Source: Helichrysum umbraculigerum (Eukaryota > Streptophyta > Magnoliopsida > Asterales > Asteraceae). From it: a stretch of DNA of 64,000 nt. Position numbers and translations under genes: made by a program. The stretch's first letter is position 1, and the number at the start of each line of letters is the position of its first letter. A model generated the notes under the pieces. That model was not told where the DNA came from and searched no databases. It worked only from the letters and a program-made list of their open reading frames with translations. Positions 59,989 through 64,000 of the stretch are shown piece by piece. The stretch covers positions 90,946,777-91,010,776 of the forward strand of contig CATIUR010000005.1 in NCBI GenBank assembly GCA_949592205.1, in the 5' to 3' direction.

Positions 59989-60109
59989 CCATACGCCGTA
60001 TGGAATCCATACGCCGTATGGATTGCAGCAGTGGAGGCCCAGGTTACGCGAGTCTGGGCTGGGCTTGAAATCAATCCATACGCCGTATGGAAATCCATAC
60101 GCCGTATGG
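59989..60109. repeat. Two pairs of CCATACGCCGTATGG hairpins (LTR)
   Basis: Perfect copies at 59989-60003, 60007-60021, 60076-60090 and 60095-60109. Each has 7-bp inverted arms around one central C. They lie 20-140 bases upstream of the TATA box, so they sit in U3. Confidence 0.95.
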
Positions 60110-60126
60110 ATCAAAAATCACAGAAG

Positions 60127-60134
60127 TATAAAAA
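60127..60134 (+). promoter_or_regulatory. TATA box of the LTR
   Basis: TATAAAAA directly after the hairpin block. The element's transcript probably starts about 30 bases downstream. Confidence 0.55.
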
Positions 60135-61300
60135 CGCGTAAAAACCTTATTTCGACAGTTTTGAAGGGTTTTTCGTTTTCTTTCGGTTTCAGTCGAATTT
60201 TAGGGTTTTAATTTCGTATTTTAGGGTTAGTTTGGAGGTACGGAAGCTAAGGAACGAGGATAATTCGCTCTAATCTTTCGTAGTTCATCGTTAATCGATT
60301 CGGTATATTTCGTTTCTTTATTTTCATTGAAGAATTTGATATAATGAATCTGAATATTTCTGTTTTGATGATGAATTGAATATCCAAAGTGATTGTGTAG
60401 TTATTTAACTTAGATTATGATTATGGAACGATTGTTATTGCGTATTGAATAAGTTATTTGATTGAAAACGGTTATATTACTCGTGGACACTTGTTTATTG
60501 GTAACTAGTTATTATTGTTACTTCACGTGGTTAATAATGTTGTTGAGATTGAGTTCCTTTAATGTTATTAACTATTGATGGTCATAACTTTAGGGTTTTG
60601 ATTTATCACTAAATACGTTGAGTCTGATAGGTCGAGTATACAATAATAATTTACTTTAAAATGAGTAAGACAATAAGTTAATTATTGGGTATTGTTGAGT
60701 CATACCAATAGAGTTAATTATAAGGCGTTGTGAATGTTTAATGCATAATTTAGGGAAAGGCACACAATTGACTGATCATCTTGTGACATTGGAACCAGTG
60801 TTTCATGTTGGACCCTAGATTATAGGAATTAGTTGGACCCGAAACGTTGGCTAGTTCATATTCGACTTAGTATTCATTGAAGAATTTGGTATTAAGTTGA
60901 TCTAAAAGAATCACAATTAGATAATCAATACGTAATCAATCGGGAAATATGAATCTAAGTGACATTACTATACAATTACTTGTTCCTTCCAATTAGGATT
61001 TATTATTATATTTATTGGTAATTTTAAATTAAGTTTTATTAAAGTTTGTTTATTTTAATCCATTGTTTTCTAAAATGTTCGCACGGAACTAAAACGCACC
61101 CCTTATTTACTGTTTTCTAGTTAATTGTTAATTTTCTATTATTAAATATTCCACCTTTTCCCTGTGTTCGAACTTGACTTACCAAATCTATATTTACAAT
61201 TGATCGGGTATTCTTGCCTGGTTGCTTGAAAGTATTTATTAGGTATTTCTATTTATAAATTGTAAAACAAGACGCGCTTTCACAAGCGACATCAAGTTTT

Positions 61301-61318
61301 TGGCGCCGCTGCCGGGGA
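61301..61318 (+). other. Primer-binding site, tRNA-Asp type
   Basis: TGGCGCCGCTGCCGGGGA, one base from TGGCGCCGTTGCCGGGGA, the tRNA-Asp complement used by Athila and related elements. It lies six bases after the LTR end. Confidence 0.8.
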
Positions 61319-61656
61319 AAGCGGTTGTGTTTATTTGAATAGAAATTAATAATTTTTAATTCTTTCTTTTTAACAGTTACTTTTGTTAATTAAGTTCAGT
61401 TAAGTTGTTTTAATAAGTTTAATTAAGTTTGTAAGTTGTTTTCATTCATTCACTGGTTGAAACTAATTATCTTTTAATTGGTTAAACTTTTGGGGTTTTA
61501 GTTTCAACCGGCGGATGGAGATCCGTCCGCCGGTTGGAGTTACATTTATTTAAAATTGTACATGTTATTTAATTTTTGTTTATTTTGTGTGAACTAACTT
61601 GTTTTTCGTTAGTGGTGTTTTGTATTTTCAGATTTATTTTTATTTAGGTTTGTCCA

Positions 61657-62868
61657 ATGGCGAGGAGTTTTGAAAGTGATGCTAATGATGATAACATGGT
61701 TAAGAGGGATCAATCTGTTACTTCGGATGCTAGTTCCGCCGAGAGGGTGTCTCCTTATACCCAATTAGGGTGCATTCCCGTTCCTATTACTTCATCTTGT
61801 CAGGGGTTGCTATCAGCACTTGAGGAGTTTAGAGGGGATATACCTTTCAGTTCTGAGATTATTAGCAGGTCCACTGTGGATTTTACTGATAGTCAGCGAG
61901 TTTTGGTAAATGATGTGTTAGAGGCAGCTGTGATTAAGAGTCAGTATGGGATTGATAGGCAATTCTATATTGCCCTTACTACTTTTGGGGAATCTCTAGA
62001 AACTGGGATTAAAGAGGAAGAGAAATTCTACACAGCTCAGAAGAAAAGATATACGGAGATATATGAGATTTTGAGGCATTCTGCATTTCCTTATTCGGCA
62101 AATCAGACCGCGTGTCTTGGCCGTATGCTTAGGGCTCTGTATGAGGCTACTGGTCATCCAAAGGCAGAAGCAGACAAGGAGTTTAGGTTTGGTTTGAGAG
62201 AGTTGGTTAGATTGCTACATTCAGATGATCATTTGACGGATATTACACCTCATCGGTTCATTGTTACGAGTACTATTCATTACTATCTTCATGGAATGGT
62301 GACAAAAATGGATCGCTTTGCTAAGGAAGAGGAAGAAAGGCCACACCCGGAATTCATTCATCATCATTGTGATATTGATTTGGCTACTTATGTGGTACTG
62401 AACTTGGATGTTTTAGTTGATAACAATAAGGTTCTAACTATGAGGGAGCATTTCCACTATGGGATGGTGGAGATATACACTAAATTGGTTAAAATCTTCA
62501 AGGATTCGGGATTAGAACTAACTTGTGATCAGAATGAGGTAATTGCAAGGATTGAAACTAGAATAAGAAGTTTAAGGAAAGAACCATTTCTGAGTAAGCA
62601 TGCTGGGATAGTGGCAGATTGTTTGGAGTTTATGAGTGAGTTTGAGAAGAATCATCCCGATCGTGAGTACAAGCTGGTAGGTGATAAGTTAGTATTGGAA
62701 CCGGAGGGAGTAATTAATAAGGTGATAAAAGGAATCAGCTGGGATTTGGTTTATCTTCAACATGTTACCAATGGACATTTAGAAAGTTTTGCAACTTTTG
62801 GTAATGGGGTTGAAAATGTAGTCACTGAAATGATGAAGAGCTTCTTTGTCCTCTATCCCTTGAACTAA
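61657..62868 (+). CDS. Uncharacterised 403-residue protein in an LTR element
   Basis: I do not recognise this protein. It is an intact frame starting at an ATG preceded by gtttgtcca, about 340 bases after the primer site, where gag is expected. It has no zinc knuckle, no protease or pol motif, no signal peptide and no membrane segment. The N-terminal 30 residues are polar (SDANDDN, SSAERVS). The rest is mostly helical and charged, with blocks such as EEEKFYTAQKKRYTEIYEIL, HRFIVTSTIHYYLHGM, KEEEERPHPEFIHHHCDID and FMSEFEKNHPDREYKL. Downstream there is no obvious gag-pol up to 64000. It may be an extra ORF of a Tat/Ogre-like element, a diverged gag, or a captured host gene. An unbroken frame in a repeat points to recent function. 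Confidence 0.55.
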   Translation: MARSFESDANDDNMVKRDQSVTSDASSAERVSPYTQLGCIPVPITSSCQGLLSALEEFRGDIPFSSEIISRSTVDFTDSQRVLVNDVLEAAVIKSQYGIDRQFYIALTTFGESLETGIKEEEKFYTAQKKRYTEIYEILRHSAFPYSANQTACLGRMLRALYEATGHPKAEADKEFRFGLRELVRLLHSDDHLTDITPHRFIVTSTIHYYLHGMVTKMDRFAKEEEERPHPEFIHHHCDIDLATYVVLNLDVLVDNNKVLTMREHFHYGMVEIYTKLVKIFKDSGLELTCDQNEVIARIETRIRSLRKEPFLSKHAGIVADCLEFMSEFEKNHPDREYKLVGDKLVLEPEGVINKVIKGISWDLVYLQHVTNGHLESFATFGNGVENVVTEMMKSFFVLYPLN

Positions 62869-63187
62869 TTTTATGATTCATTTCCTTTTCTATTCCTTAT
62901 GCTATTGGACTGTTTTCTAACATTTTGGTTTGTTTTGGATTATGTTAGACTTTTTGTTTGTTTGGATTTTTGTTTTTGAATGTGTGATTTGAATATTAGT
63001 ATTATTTTGAATATTTTTCTTTTCAATGTTTGTTAATTTTTGTTATTTATTTTATAGTGTGGAATTGTGAAGATTTTGAAGTCGTGATTATCATCCAGGG
63101 TTGAGATTTAATTATATAAAGTTAGTGGTGAATTTGGGTTAAAATTTGGGTTGAAAATCGTTTATTGAAAAATTCAGATTTTTCAAT
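62869..63187 (+). other. AT-rich stretch after the unknown frame
   Basis: T-rich text without coding potential. It could be the 3' part of the unknown ORF's transcript or spacer before a second LTR-like block. Confidence 0.4.
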
Positions 63188-63317
63188 CCATACGCCGTAT
63201 GGAATCCATACGCCGTATGGATTGATTGGGCCGCTGGACTGGGCCGTTGACTGGGTTTAATGAGTTGACTTGGGCCTATTTAATCCATACGCCGTATGGA
63301 ATCCATACGCCGTATGG
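63188..63317. repeat. Second block of CCATACGCCGTATGG hairpin pairs
   Basis: Copies at 63188-63202, 63206-63220, 63285-63299 and 63303-63317, in the same pair-spacer-pair order as 59989-60109. Both blocks end in ggatcaaaaat-cag. The sequences further out do not match, so this is a related but diverged U3-like block, not the 3' LTR partner. Confidence 0.85.
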
Positions 63318-64000
63318 ATCAAAAATGCAGAAAACCGCCAGCAGCCTCCTTCTTTCTCATTTTTCATTCCAAAACCTTTTTCTCAAAAACCACCTACGGT
63401 TTCCACACCCACAACCCCCAAACGGAAATTCCGGCAACACATTCATCGCCATTTTTGCATATTCGTGTTACACGCACTTTCCTCTTCAAGGTATAACTTC
63501 CCGTTTTCATTTTCGTTGTTTAATTCGCTCGTTTGGAAGTTAGGGTTTATGATAGAATTTTGGGTATTTTGGATACGCGTATGATTATTGGCATGTTTTG
63601 ATTGAGTTATGTTCTAAATGCTATATGCATTGCAATGGCATGTTCATTTTTCAATTGTATGGCATATTCGGTATTATTTGAATTATTCGTTGATGATGAT
63701 TAAATGTGAATGTGAGTTGTGCTCAATTATGCTATGTTTAATTCAGTGCTTATTAAATTTCTGACCACAAGATGATTAATGCAAATATTTGTTTGGTACA
63801 CACGTGTTTGTGATTACGGTCATGTGATAAATTGTTATATTGATTAATTGTGTTACTATAATTCATTTTGAGTTTGTATGAATGTTTGCTAGTTGCTAAT
63901 ACTCGAGTTTAGTGATTGTGCAATTTCGTATATTCAGAATGGTACCAAGTTATTATAATACATTTGATTATGCAATTGTCAGGAATATTTATTTAAGTAT
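63318..64000 (+). other. Tail of the window, probably LTR-derived
   Basis: No gene is supported. The text from 63330 looks like a leader (CT- and CCA-rich, then gttagggtttatga), possibly the R/U5 side of a second LTR beginning before 63188. No primer site is reached before the window ends. Confidence 0.35.

Larger units (their letters stand above)
59748..61294 (+). repeat. 5' LTR of an Athila/Tat-like Ty3/gypsy element
   Basis: The right edge is fixed by the text acaagcgacatca, then agttttTGGCGCCG, which is how many Athila/Tat elements pass from LTR to primer site. The left edge is set at TGATAAACGC, a frequent start of such LTRs, and is less sure. It contains four CCATACGCCGTATGG hairpins in two pairs and TATAAAAA at 60127-60134. 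No 3' LTR copy lies in the window, so the element runs past 64000. Confidence 0.6.

Noticed and set aside
59989..63317. CRISPR-like array of palindromic repeats
   Set aside because: Plant nuclear DNA, 15-base units in pairs with unequal spacers and no cas genes; the position in U3 explains them as LTR hairpins.
63188..64000. 3' LTR of the element that starts at 59748
   Set aside because: Only the hairpin block and a few bases match 59748-61294; LTRs of one insertion should be similar along their full length.

Overview
This is nuclear DNA of a flowering plant, almost certainly a eudicot. It has GT-AG spliced genes with AT-rich introns, nested LTR retrotransposons, Mutator-, hAT- and Helitron-type remnants, and two clearly plant-type genes: a UPL1/UPL2-class HECT ubiquitin ligase and a malectin-domain kinesin-14. 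An asterid is my guess from the repeats, but the sequence does not prove it.

Layout. 1-18166 is a retrotransposon nest. A fairly young Ty3/gypsy chromodomain element of Tekay/Del type (minus strand, 1008-11303, LTRs about 2.37 kb, duplicated target GTCAC) sits inside an older, pol-less relative on the plus strand (1-1007 and 11304-15359). The 3' LTR of the older element is cut by a short Ty1/copia-like element arranged LTR-internal-LTR-partial internal. 18167-25128 is gene-poor and holds a 1.5-kb Mutator-like element with 9-bp target duplications (19145-20620) and a decayed copia reverse transcriptase (24049-24830).

25129-40759 carries a complete UPL1/2-type E3 ligase on the plus strand: a TATA box, a 5'-UTR intron and 16 coding exons encoding about 3,590 residues, with all conserved blocks from the N-terminal DUF908/DUF913 region to the HECT catalytic cysteine. 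41372-47453 is an accessory zone: a SINE-like repeat, an F-box pseudogene split by a LINE tail, a Helitron 3' end, a hAT element, and two tandem MITEs between long (TA)n tracts.

48180-55964 (perhaps to 56115) carries a malectin-type kinesin-14 on the minus strand in 16 exons, about 985 residues, with one GC-AG intron, a small Helitron in intron 7, and an MSA-like AACGG promoter motif suited to G2/M expression. An A7 homopolymer probably breaks the frame of its N-terminal extension. 56411-59747 holds a Mutator-type MITE and an RPA70-like OB-fold pseudogene that keeps its introns.

59748-64000 is the start of an Athila/Tat-like LTR element: an LTR with paired CCATACGCCGTATGG hairpins, a tRNA-Asp-type primer site, and an open 403-codon frame of unknown function where gag would be expected. 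The same hairpin pairs recur at 63188-63317. That open frame and the conserved LTR hairpin arrays are the best leads for something undescribed. The two host genes are ordinary conserved cellular genes with no evident functional link to each other.
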